Assembly (NCBI RefSeq): GCF_007665395.1
Contig: NZ_VDND01000001.1
Span: 434,001 to 498,000, forward strand
Direction of reading: 5' to 3'
DNA: 64,000 nucleotides
Origin: Pseudomonas oryzihabitans
GTDB taxonomy: Bacteria > Pseudomonadota > Gammaproteobacteria > Pseudomonadales > Pseudomonadaceae
In this document: positions 1 to 7,381 of the stretch, one piece after another
How positions within the stretch are numbered: the first letter of the stretch is position 1
How the letters are laid out: each line of letters starts with the position of its first letter
Notes under the pieces: model-generated
What the model was told of the DNA's origin: nothing
Database searches by the model: none
The model's input: only the letters and a program-made list of their open reading frames with translations
Position numbers and translations under genes: made by a program

Positions 1-1
1 G

Positions 2-247
2 GGCGCCCATCTGCTGGATCTGGCGCCGCTGGCCCGCCAGGACCCTGGCTGCCTGGACTACCAGGTATTCCAAGGCAGCGAAGACGGCGATCTCTGGGTG
101 ATCCAGGCCCGCTGGGCCTCGGTGGCGGCCCAGGACGATCACTTCAACCAGCCGCACACCCTCGCCTTCCTCGACGAATTGCCCAAGCTGGCGGACGAGG
201 TGGACCTGTATCCGCTGGAGCCGAGAAGTCCGCTAGCGGGGCTTTGA
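2..247 (+). CDS. Antibiotic biosynthesis monooxygenase (ABM) family protein, 3' part
   Basis: The gene is cut by the left edge of the window, and its last 81 codons read in frame from base 2 to a TGA. The visible part fits the small dimeric ferredoxin-like ABM/quinol monooxygenase fold: a PGCLDYQVF strand, then LWVIQARWAS, then a helix with DDHFNQPHTLAFLDELP. That His-containing helix followed by a closing strand (VDLYPLEP) is usual for the family. Such proteins are about 95-105 residues long, so only a short N-terminus is missing. Substrate and partner cannot be told. Other ABM-fold proteins such as heme-degrading or YgiN types are possible. Confidence 0.6.
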   Translation, partial: GAHLLDLAPLARQDPGCLDYQVFQGSEDGDLWVIQARWASVAAQDDHFNQPHTLAFLDELPKLADEVDLYPLEPRSPLAGL

Positions 248-267
248 TAGGCCCTCAGGCGACATCA

Positions 268-322
268 ATCGCGGCCATGGGCCGCTCCTACAGGCCTGGT
301 AGGAGCGGCCCATGGCCGCGAT
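268..322. repeat. REP-like palindromic element
   Basis: Two perfect 23-bp inverted arms (268-290 and 300-322) flank a 9-base loop. The arms contain GGAGCGGCCCATGGCCGC. The composition and position just after a stop codon resemble the extragenic palindromes common in pseudomonads. It may also act as a transcription terminator or mRNA stabiliser for the upstream monooxygenase gene. Confidence 0.75.
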
Positions 323-347
323 AAAGCCACTCAGCGGGCGCATGACC

Positions 348-852
348 TCATCAATACTCCGATAGAACGTAGGGTGGAAACGGCGCAGCCTCGTCCACGG
401 ACCGGCCTTGGCACCAGGTGGAAAACGCTGCGCGGTTTTCCACGCTACGGGCCTGGCTGGTAACGCCTGTACCCGATCAATAGTCGGATAGCGCGAAGCC
501 CATCGGGGCGAAGGTGAGGATGCCAGACTCGTAGGGTGGACAACGGCGCAGCCTTGTCCACGGACCGGCATTGGCACCAGGTGGAAAACGCTGCGCGCTT
601 TTCCACGCTACGGGCCTGGCCGGTAACGCCTATACCCGATCAATACTCCGACAGCGCGAAGCTCGTCGGGGCGAAGGTGAGGATGCCAGACTCGTAGGGT
701 AGACAACGGCGCAGCCTTGTCCACGGACCGGCCTTGGCACCAGGTGGAAAACGCTGCGCGGTTTTCCACGCTATGGGCCTGGCTGGTAACGCCTATACCC
801 GATCAATACTCCGACAGCGCGAAGCTCGTCAGGGCGAAGGTCGGGATGCCAG
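348..852. repeat. Three tandem 162/163-bp repeats that include copies of the apt 3' end
   Basis: Units start at 369, 531 and 694 and are nearly identical by eye. Each holds an imperfect hairpin (GTAGGGTGGA...GCGCAGC on one side, GCTGCGC...TTCCACGCTAC on the other), then about 52 bp matching the last 16 codons of apt. Read on the minus strand, the apt-like parts of units 1 and 2 still encode GILTFAP-type C-termini ending in LSDY or LSEY and a stop. A further fragment of the same end (LSEY stop) lies at 348-368. The third unit runs into the real apt gene. No separate gene is supported in this 550-bp stretch. Confidence 0.85.
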
Positions 853-1351
853 CGGCTTCCAGGCGCTTGGAGCCGCCCAGCTCGGGCAGGTCGACGATGG
901 CGGCGGCTTCATGGACCTCGGCGCCCAGGCGGCGGATCAGGTTGCCGGCAGCGACCAGGGTACCGCCGGTGGCGATGAGGTCGTCGACCAGCAGCACCGA
1001 ATCACCTGCGCCGACGCTGTCCTTGTGCACCTCGATCACCGAATCGCCGTACTCGGTGCTGTAGACCTCGGTCAGCAATTCGGCCGGCAATTTGCCTTGC
1101 TTACGGAACAGCACCAGCGGCTTGCCCAGTTCGTAGGCCAGGATCGGGCCGATGAGGAATCCCCGTGCATCCAGCGCCCCGACATGGGTGAAGGGCGCCG
1201 CGCGATAGCGCTCCAGCAGGGCCGTCATGACCGCGCGCAGACCCTCGGGCGACTGGAACAGTGGCGTGATGTCCCGAAAGATCACCCCCGGCTTGGGAAA
1301 ATCGGGCACGGCGCGGATGAGGGATTTCAGGGCGGATTCGGAAAAGGACAT
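803..1351 (-). CDS. apt: Adenine phosphoribosyltransferase
   Basis: This purine-salvage enzyme converts adenine plus PRPP to AMP in the cytoplasm. The 182-residue protein has the usual length. The PRPP-binding loop [13 protein letters not shown] lies at about 119-131, and the N-terminal substrate region has [16 protein letters not shown] at about 16-31. The ATG at 1351 is chosen because homologues start just before this region. A longer open frame upstream has no family similarity. The gene's last 16 codons are part of the tandem repeat downstream. It stands alone, divergent from the ribose operon. Confidence 0.95.
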   Translation of the reverse strand: MSFSESALKSLIRAVPDFPKPGVIFRDITPLFQSPEGLRAVMTALLERYRAAPFTHVGALDARGFLIGPILAYELGKPLVLFRKQGKLPAELLTEVYSTEYGDSVIEVHKDSVGAGDSVLLVDDLIATGGTLVAAGNLIRRLGAEVHEAAAIVDLPELGGSKRLEAAGIPTFALTSFALSEY

Positions 1352-1505
1352 GGCAGAGACTCTCGGACGCCGGGCGCCTGGTTGAACACGATTGCGCAGT
1401 ATACCGGGGCCTACCCGGCCAGGGCCAACCAGCCGTCCAAGCTGGCTGAATCGATTCATGTAGTGCCTGCGATTGACAGCTACCAACGAAGCGGACATTC
1501 TCGCT

Positions 1506-1527
1506 GTCGCGCAAACGTTTGCGCGAC
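1506..1527. promoter_or_regulatory. Probable RbsR operator (22-bp perfect palindrome)
   Basis: A perfect palindrome centred on GCAAACGTTTGC sits 32 bp before the rbsB start. The central CG flanked by AAA/TTT arms is the classic LacI/GalR-family operator pattern. The operon encodes such a regulator (rbsR), so autoregulated repression lifted by ribose is the natural reading. The position would block the rbs promoter. Its effect on divergent apt is unknown. Confidence 0.85.
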
Positions 1528-1530
1528 CAC

Positions 1531-1545
1531 AAGAACCATAAGAAT
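1531..1545 (+). promoter_or_regulatory. Possible Hfq/Crc binding site before rbsB
   Basis: The mRNA reads AAGAACCATAAGAAT directly before the GGAG ribosome-binding site. Four of the five triplets are AAN, close to the A-rich AANAANAA motif through which Hfq with Crc represses translation of catabolic genes in Pseudomonas. Inferred from sequence only. Confidence 0.4.
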
Positions 1546-1559
1546 TCGGAGATTCCCCT

Positions 1560-2516
1560 ATGCTGGCCTTTCGTCCTGCCCGCCTGCTGGCGGCTATCGC
1601 TCTCACCTCCGCTTCGCTGATCCTGCCGCTCACCGCCAGTCATGCCACGGCCGCCGAAAAGCCCAAGGTCGCGCTGGTCATGAAGTCCCTGGCCAACGAA
1701 TTCTTCCTGACCATGGAAGACGGCGCCAAGACCTACCAGAAAGAGCATTCCGCCGATTTCGACCTGATCTCCAACGGAATCAAGGACGAGACCGACACCT
1801 CCAGCCAGATCCGTATCGTCGAGCAGATGATCGTGTCCAAGGTCGACGCCCTGGTCATCGCCCCGGCGGACTCCAAGGCGCTGGTGCCGGTGCTGAAGAA
1901 GGCCAGCGACGCCGGCATCAAGGTGGTCAACATCGACAACCGCCTGGACCCCGAGGTGCTCAAGTCCAAGTCCCTGGACATCCCCTTCGTCGGCCCCGAC
2001 AACCGCAAGGGTGCGCGCCTGGTGGGCGAGTACCTGGCCAAGCAGCTCAAGCAGGGTGACCAGGTCGGCATCATCGAGGGCGTCTCCACCACCACCAACG
2101 CCCAGCAGCGCACCGCAGGCTTCAAGGACGCCATGGAAGCCGCCGGCATGAAGATCGTCGGTGTGCAGTCCGGCAACTGGGAGATCGACAAGGGCAACGC
2201 CGTCGCCGCGGCCATGCTCAACGAGTATCCGGACCTCAAGGCCCTGCTGGCCGGCAACGACAGCATGGCGCTGGGCGCCGTCTCCGCCGTGCGCGCGGCC
2301 GGCAAGAAAGGCCAGGTGCAGGTGGTCGGCTACGACAACATCAAGGCCATCCACCCGATGCTGAAGGACGGTCGCGTCCTCGCCACCGCCGACCAGTTCG
2401 CCGCCAAGCAGGCCGTGTTCGGCATCGAAGCCGCGCTGAAGCTGGTCAAGGGCGAGCCCACCGGGGCCAAGGACGGGGTGATCGAAACGCCGGTCGAACT
2501 CGTCACCCAGCCCTGA
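1560..2516 (+). CDS. rbsB: Ribose ABC transporter, periplasmic binding protein
   Basis: This periplasmic receptor delivers D-ribose to the RbsAC importer. It has 318 residues with a signal peptide (about 1-32, hydrophobic [16 protein letters not shown], cleavage near ATAA). The type-I sugar-binding fold follows: [14 protein letters not shown] at the first strand, [22 protein letters not shown], and the GNDSMALGA and GYDN segments that contact sugar in RbsB-like proteins. It is the first gene of rbsBACRKD, 16 bp before rbsA, behind a LacI-type operator and with GGAG as ribosome-binding site. Putting the binding protein first is common in pseudomonads, whereas E. coli starts with rbsD. Ribose is inferred from the kinase and mutarotase in the same operon. 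Confidence 0.93.
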   Translation: MLAFRPARLLAAIALTSASLILPLTASHATAAEKPKVALVMKSLANEFFLTMEDGAKTYQKEHSADFDLISNGIKDETDTSSQIRIVEQMIVSKVDALVIAPADSKALVPVLKKASDAGIKVVNIDNRLDPEVLKSKSLDIPFVGPDNRKGARLVGEYLAKQLKQGDQVGIIEGVSTTTNAQQRTAGFKDAMEAAGMKIVGVQSGNWEIDKGNAVAAAMLNEYPDLKALLAGNDSMALGAVSAVRAAGKKGQVQVVGYDNIKAIHPMLKDGRVLATADQFAAKQAVFGIEAALKLVKGEPTGAKDGVIETPVELVTQP

Positions 2517-2532
2517 GCCGAGGAGAGCCCCC

Positions 2533-4089
2533 ATGTCGTCCGAGGTCATCCTCAGCGCCCGTGGCATCGGCAAGACCTATGCACAGCCGGTACTCGGCGG
2601 CGTGGACCTGGAGTTGCGCGCCGGCCAGGTGCTGGCGCTCACCGGGGAAAACGGCGCCGGCAAGAGCACCCTGTCCAAGATCCTCTGTGGCCTGGTGCAA
2701 CCCACCACCGGTGAGCTGAGCTTTCTCGGCCGAGCCTATGCCCCGGGCAGCCGCCGCGAGGCGGAGGCCCAGGGCGTGCGGATGGTCATGCAGGAACTCA
2801 ATCTGCTGCCCACCCTCACCGTGGCGGAAAATCTCTTTCTCGACCGCCTGCCCCGCCGGCTGGGCTGGATCGACCGGCGCCAGCTGCGCGAACAGGCGCG
2901 GCTGGCCATGGCCCAGGTCGGCCTGGAGTCCATCGACCCGGACACCCCCATCGCCGAACTGGGCGTGGGTCACCAGCAGATGGTCGAGATCGCTCGCAAC
3001 CTGATCGGCGATTGCCGGGTGCTGATCCTGGACGAGCCCACCGCCATGCTCACCTCCCGCGAGGTGGAACTGCTGTTCGAGCAGATCGAGCGGCTGCGCG
3101 CCCGGGGCGTGGCGCTGGTCTATATCTCCCATCGGCTGGAAGAGCTCAAGCGCATCGCCCAGCAACTGGTGGTACTGCGCGATGGCCGCCTGGTGGCCGA
3201 TGCGCCCATGGCGCACCACGACATCGACCAGATCGTCAGCCTCATGGTGGGTCGCGATCTCGGCGAGCACCTGGACATGGGCGAGCGCCGCTTTGGCCCG
3301 CCGCTGCTGGAGGTCAGCGGCCTCAATCGCGCCGACAAGGTCCAGGATGTCTCCTTCAGCGTCCGCGCCGGGGAGATCTATGGCATCTCCGGCCTCATCG
3401 GGGCCGGTCGTACCGAACTGCTGCGGCTAATCTTCGGCGCCGACCGCGCTGACTCCGGCGAGGTCCGCCTGGCCGGCAAGCCGGTCGACCTGGGTTCGCC
3501 GGCCAAGGTCGTGCGCCAGGGTATCGCCCTGATCACCGAGGACCGCAAGGGCGAAGGCCTGCTGCTCAGCCAGCCGATCAGCGCCAACCTGGCCCTCGGC
3601 AACATGGCCAAGGTCGCCCGGCAGGGCCTGGTCAGCGGCACCCGCGAGGCGGCCCTCGCCGAGCGCCACATCAAGGGCATGCGCATCCGCTGCAACGACG
3701 GCGCCCAGCCCGTGGGCGAACTCTCCGGCGGCAACCAGCAGAAGGTGGTAATCGGGCGCTGGCTCGAACGTGACTGCCAGGTGCTGCTGTTCGACGAACC
3801 CACGCGCGGCATCGACGTCGGCGCCAAGTTCGAGATCTATGGCCTGCTGGCCGAACTCACCCGCCAGGGCAAGGCCCTGGTGGTGGTGTCCAGCGACCTG
3901 CGCGAGCTGATGCTGATCTGCGATCGCATCGGCGTGATTTCCGCCGGCCGCCTGGAAGCCACCTTCGACCGCCATGACTGGGATCAGGAGCGGCTGCTGG
4001 CCGCCGCCTTCGCCGGCTATCGCTCTCGCGAAGCCCTGCTGGAGGAACCTGTCCCGCCGCAACCCCTTTCTCAGGAAGCCATTCGATGA
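2533..4089 (+). CDS. rbsA: Ribose ABC transporter, ATP-binding protein
   Basis: This tandem ATPase powers ribose import with RbsC. The 518 residues hold two nucleotide-binding halves, as in all sugar transporters of this group. The first half has an intact Walker A (GENGAGKST, 38-46) and Walker B (VLILDEPTA). The second has a degenerate P-loop (GLIGAGRTE), a signature LSGGNQQK and VLLFDEPTRGIDVG. A catalytically asymmetric pair of sites is usual for RbsA. GGAG lies shortly before the ATG. The stop overlaps the rbsC start by 4 bp (ATGA), suggesting translational coupling. Confidence 0.95.
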   Translation: MSSEVILSARGIGKTYAQPVLGGVDLELRAGQVLALTGENGAGKSTLSKILCGLVQPTTGELSFLGRAYAPGSRREAEAQGVRMVMQELNLLPTLTVAENLFLDRLPRRLGWIDRRQLREQARLAMAQVGLESIDPDTPIAELGVGHQQMVEIARNLIGDCRVLILDEPTAMLTSREVELLFEQIERLRARGVALVYISHRLEELKRIAQQLVVLRDGRLVADAPMAHHDIDQIVSLMVGRDLGEHLDMGERRFGPPLLEVSGLNRADKVQDVSFSVRAGEIYGISGLIGAGRTELLRLIFGADRADSGEVRLAGKPVDLGSPAKVVRQGIALITEDRKGEGLLLSQPISANLALGNMAKVARQGLVSGTREAALAERHIKGMRIRCNDGAQPVGELSGGNQQKVVIGRWLERDCQVLLFDEPTRGIDVGAKFEIYGLLAELTRQGKALVVVSSDLRELMLICDRIGVISAGRLEATFDRHDWDQERLLAAAFAGYRSREALLEEPVPPQPLSQEAIR

Positions 4090-5063
4090 GCAGTCTTCCC
4101 GTCACCTCCTCCCGGCGCGCCTTCGGCCTCGGCCTGGGTACCTACGTCGGCCTGGCCGCTGCGCTGCTGGCGATGATCGTGCTGTTCTCCGCACTGAGCA
4201 GTCACTTCCTGTCCTATGCCACCTTCACCACCCTGGCCAACCAGATCCCCGACCTGATGGTGCTGGCGACCGGGATGACCTTCATCCTGATCATCGGCGG
4301 CATCGATCTGTCGGTGGGTTCGGTGGTGGCCCTGGCCGCCGCCGTGGTCAGCGTCGCCACCCTGGAGTGGGGCTGGGGCATCCTGCCGGCGGCGGCCCTG
4401 GGCATGCTCTGCGCGGCCCTGACCGGCACCCTCACCGGCAGCGTGACCGTGGCCTGGCGCATCCCCTCCTTCATCGTCTCCCTGGGCGTGCTGGAGATGG
4501 CCCGCGGCGCCGCCTACCAGCTGACCGATTCGCGCACCGCCTACATCGGCGATGCCTACGCCTGGCTGTCGACGCCTGTCGCCTTCGGCATCTCGCCCTC
4601 CTTCGTCATCGCCCTGCTGGTGATCGTGGTCGCCCAGCTGCTGCTGACCCGCTCGGTGCTCGGGCGCTACCTGATCGCCATCGGTACCAACGAGGAGGCG
4701 GTGCGCCTGGCGGGCATTAATCCCAAGCCCTACAAGGTCATCGTCTTCGCCCTGATGGGGCTGCTCGCCGGCCTGGCCGCGCTGTTCCAGATCTCCCGCC
4801 TGGAAGCCGCCGACCCCAATGCCGGCGTCGGCCTGGAACTGCAGGTGATCGCCGCCGTGGTGATCGGCGGAACCAGCCTGATGGGCGGGCGCGGCTCGGT
4901 GATCAGCACCTTCTTCGGCGTACTGATCATCTCGGTGCTGGCCGCGGGTTTGGCGCAGGTCGGCGCCAGCGAGCCGACCAAGCGCATCATCACCGGTGCG
5001 GTCATCGTGGTCGCGGTGATCCTCGACACCTACCGTAGCCAGCGCGCCAAGAGACAGGGCTGA
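4086..5063 (+). CDS. rbsC: Ribose ABC transporter, permease
   Basis: This inner-membrane channel subunit forms a homodimer with RbsA below it. The 325-residue protein has roughly ten hydrophobic segments. It carries the family hallmarks IIGGIDLSVGSVVAL near residue 75, the AVRLAGIN coupling region after TNEE, and a GGTSLMGGRGS motif near 260. It overlaps rbsA by 4 bp and rbsR by 1 bp (TGATG), so the whole group is probably one transcript. Confidence 0.95.
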   Translation: MSSLPVTSSRRAFGLGLGTYVGLAAALLAMIVLFSALSSHFLSYATFTTLANQIPDLMVLATGMTFILIIGGIDLSVGSVVALAAAVVSVATLEWGWGILPAAALGMLCAALTGTLTGSVTVAWRIPSFIVSLGVLEMARGAAYQLTDSRTAYIGDAYAWLSTPVAFGISPSFVIALLVIVVAQLLLTRSVLGRYLIAIGTNEEAVRLAGINPKPYKVIVFALMGLLAGLAALFQISRLEAADPNAGVGLELQVIAAVVIGGTSLMGGRGSVISTFFGVLIISVLAAGLAQVGASEPTKRIITGAVIVVAVILDTYRSQRAKRQG

Positions 5064-6082
5064 TGGCCACCATCAAGGATGTCGCCGCCCGCGCCGGCAT
5101 CTCCTACACCACGGTCTCCCATGTGGTGAACAACAGCCGTCCGGTCAGCCCGGGCGTGCGCGCCAAGGTCGAGGCCGCCATCGCCGAACTGGGCTACGTG
5201 CCCAGCGGCGTCGCCCGCTCCCTGCGCAGCCGGGCTACCGGCACCTTCGGCGTGTTGGTCCCCAACGCGGTCAACCCCTACTTCGCCGAGCTGGCCCGGG
5301 GCATCGAGGATCACTGCGAGCGCCAGGGCTACAGCGTCATCCTCTGTAATTCCGACGACGATGCGGACAAGCAGCTGAGATACCTGCGGGTGCTCAAGGA
5401 ACGCCGGATCGATGGCCTGGTGGTGGCTACCGTGGACGGCGATCCGCGCTTCGCGCGCGCCCTCGCCGGCCTGCGCATTCCCCTGGTACTGGCCGACCGG
5501 CCGCTGGACGGCGTCCAGGCCGCGCACATCCGCGTCGATCACCACCAGGGCGGCCTGCTCGCCACCCGCCACCTCCTGGAACTCGGCCATCGCCGGATCG
5601 CCTGCATCGGTGGCCCGGCCGACTCCCCGGTCGCCAGCGAGCGGATCAGCGGCTTCCAGGAGGCCCTGGCGGAAGCCGGCCTAGGCCCTGGCGCCATCCA
5701 GCGCTGCCCCTTCACCGCCGCGGCCGGTCATGCCGCGGCGCGCGAGTTGCTCGCCCGGGCGGAGCGCCCGAGCGCGATCTTCGCCGGCAACGACACCATC
5801 GCCCTGGGCGTGCTGCGCGCCGCTGCCGAGCAAGGGCTAGCCGTCCCCGGTGAGCTTTCCGTCGTAGGGTTCGACGACATCGAACTCAGCCGCTATCTCT
5901 ATCCAGCCCTGACCACCATCGGCCAGTCGATCCGCGACCTCGGCGAACGCGCCGCTCAGCTCCTGCTGGCGCGCCGTGAAGCGGTCGGCGGTCCTTCCAC
6001 CCACGACATCGCCGTACCCCGGCTGGTGCTGCGCGAATCCACCGCAGCGCCTTCTGCTCTGGAGACTTCCCATGCACCCTGA
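5063..6082 (+). CDS. rbsR: LacI-family transcriptional repressor of the ribose operon
   Basis: This DNA-binding repressor is expected to release the 22-bp palindrome before rbsB when ribose is bound. The 339 residues begin with a LacI helix-turn-helix (MATIKDVAARAGISYTTVSH) and the hinge-helix LRSRATG. A periplasmic-binding-protein-like effector domain follows, with GLVVATVDGD, VLADRPLDG, ATRHLLELGHRRIACI and FAGNDTIALG. It sits inside the operon it presumably controls, giving negative feedback. Its stop lies 11 bp inside rbsK. Confidence 0.9.
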   Translation: MATIKDVAARAGISYTTVSHVVNNSRPVSPGVRAKVEAAIAELGYVPSGVARSLRSRATGTFGVLVPNAVNPYFAELARGIEDHCERQGYSVILCNSDDDADKQLRYLRVLKERRIDGLVVATVDGDPRFARALAGLRIPLVLADRPLDGVQAAHIRVDHHQGGLLATRHLLELGHRRIACIGGPADSPVASERISGFQEALAEAGLGPGAIQRCPFTAAAGHAAARELLARAERPSAIFAGNDTIALGVLRAAAEQGLAVPGELSVVGFDDIELSRYLYPALTTIGQSIRDLGERAAQLLLARREAVGGPSTHDIAVPRLVLRESTAAPSALETSHAP

Positions 6083-6980
6083 CGTCGTCGTCATCGGCAG
6101 CCTCAACATGGATCTGGTGGTGCGCGCGCCGCGCCTGCCCAAGGGCGGCGAGACCCTCGCCGGCCACACCTTCGCCACCGCGCCCGGCGGCAAGGGCGCC
6201 AACCAGGCGGTGGCGGCCGCGCGGCTGGGCGCCCGGGTCGCCATGATCGGCTGCGTCGGCGCCGATCCCTATGGCGAGCTGCTGACCCAGGGCCTGCGGC
6301 AGGAAGGCATCGATTGCCGGGCGGTCTCGGTGGCCGCCGAGGTGCCCACCGGGATCGCCTCCATCCTGGTGGACGACCAGGGCCAGAACGCCATCGTCAT
6401 CGTCGCCGGCGGCAACGGCGAGCTGTCGGCCGCGCACCTGCAGGCCCAGGAAGCCCTGCTCGACCAGGCCAAGCTGGTGATCGCCCAGCTGGAGGTGCCA
6501 CTGGCCACGGTGGGCGCCGCCCTGGCCCGGGCCCATGCCCTGGGCAAGACGGTGATCCTCAACCCGGCCCCGGCCACCGGCCCCTTGCCGGCCGAGTGGT
6601 ACGCCCACATCGATTACCTGGTACCCAACGAAAGCGAAGCCAGCCTGCTCACCGGCCTGCCGGTGGAGAACCTGGCGCAGGCCGAGGCGGCCGCGCACCA
6701 GTTGCTCGCCGCCGGTGCCCGCCAGGTGCTGTTGACCCTGGGTAGCCAGGGCCTGCTGGAAGTCAGCGCCGACCTTTGCCGCCATCATCCCGCCACGCCG
6801 GTCAAGGCGGTGGACACCACCGCCGCGGGCGATACCTTTCTCGGCGGTTTCGCCGCCGGCCTGGCCGAGGGCCTGAGCGTCGCCGACGCCATCGCCCTCG
6901 GCCAGCGCGCCGCGGCCATCGCCGTCACCCGTCCCGGCGCCCAGCCGTCCATCCCCACTCGCCAGGAACTCGCCCCGTGA
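6072..6980 (+). CDS. rbsK: Ribokinase
   Basis: The enzyme phosphorylates D-ribose to ribose 5-phosphate for the pentose phosphate pathway. The 302-residue PfkB-family protein has the N-terminal sugar-binding motif GGKGANQA (39-46) and the C-terminal signature [13 protein letters not shown], with the likely catalytic Asp at about 254. Most ribokinases have GAGD, and here it is AAGD. The ATG at 6072 is preferred over an upstream in-frame start because GGAG lies 7 bases before it and the family N-terminus ([11 protein letters not shown]) follows at once. It overlaps rbsR by 11 bp and shares GTGA with rbsD. Confidence 0.94.
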   Translation: MHPDVVVIGSLNMDLVVRAPRLPKGGETLAGHTFATAPGGKGANQAVAAARLGARVAMIGCVGADPYGELLTQGLRQEGIDCRAVSVAAEVPTGIASILVDDQGQNAIVIVAGGNGELSAAHLQAQEALLDQAKLVIAQLEVPLATVGAALARAHALGKTVILNPAPATGPLPAEWYAHIDYLVPNESEASLLTGLPVENLAQAEAAAHQLLAAGARQVLLTLGSQGLLEVSADLCRHHPATPVKAVDTTAAGDTFLGGFAAGLAEGLSVADAIALGQRAAAIAVTRPGAQPSIPTRQELAP

Positions 6981-7381
6981 AGAAGACCGCCCTGCTCAAC
7001 ATCGCCCTATCCCAGGCCGTGGCCAGTCTCGGCCATGGCGATCGGGTGGTCATCGGTGATGCCGGTATGCCGGTGCCACCAGGCACGCCCCTGGTCGATC
7101 TGGCCGTGACCCCGGGCGTTCCCACTTTCGTCAGCGTGCTCCAGGCGCTGCTCAGCGAGATGCAGGTGGAAAGCCACGTGCTCGCGGAGGAAACCCTCAC
7201 CGCCCAGCCACCGGCGCTGGCCGAACTGGAACGCCTGACCGCGGACGGCGCCCTGGGGCCACGGCAGCTGGTCAGCCATGCGGAATTGAAGGCGCTTTGC
7301 CAAGGCGCCCGGGTGCAGATCCGCACCGGTGAGTGCCAGCCCTACACCAACCTGATCCTGGTCGCGGGCGTCGCCTTCTAG
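6977..7381 (+). CDS. rbsD: D-ribose pyranase
   Basis: RbsD interconverts pyranose and furanose forms of ribose, supplying the form RbsK uses. The 134-residue protein starts with GTG inside the rbsK stop (GTGA). It has the family pattern [11 protein letters not shown] with the catalytic His, [10 protein letters not shown], and a C-terminal [14 protein letters not shown]. It ends the operon. Its TAG overlaps by 4 bp the stop codon of the converging GGDEF-EAL gene, leaving no room for a terminator between them. Confidence 0.94.
   Translation: MKKTALLNIALSQAVASLGHGDRVVIGDAGMPVPPGTPLVDLAVTPGVPTFVSVLQALLSEMQVESHVLAEETLTAQPPALAELERLTADGALGPRQLVSHAELKALCQGARVQIRTGECQPYTNLILVAGVAF

Noticed and set aside
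1101..2573. A 490-codon minus-strand frame over apt, rbsB and the gap between them
   Set aside because: It crosses two recognised genes, the RbsR operator and different codon phases. It is a shadow of rbsB and apt.
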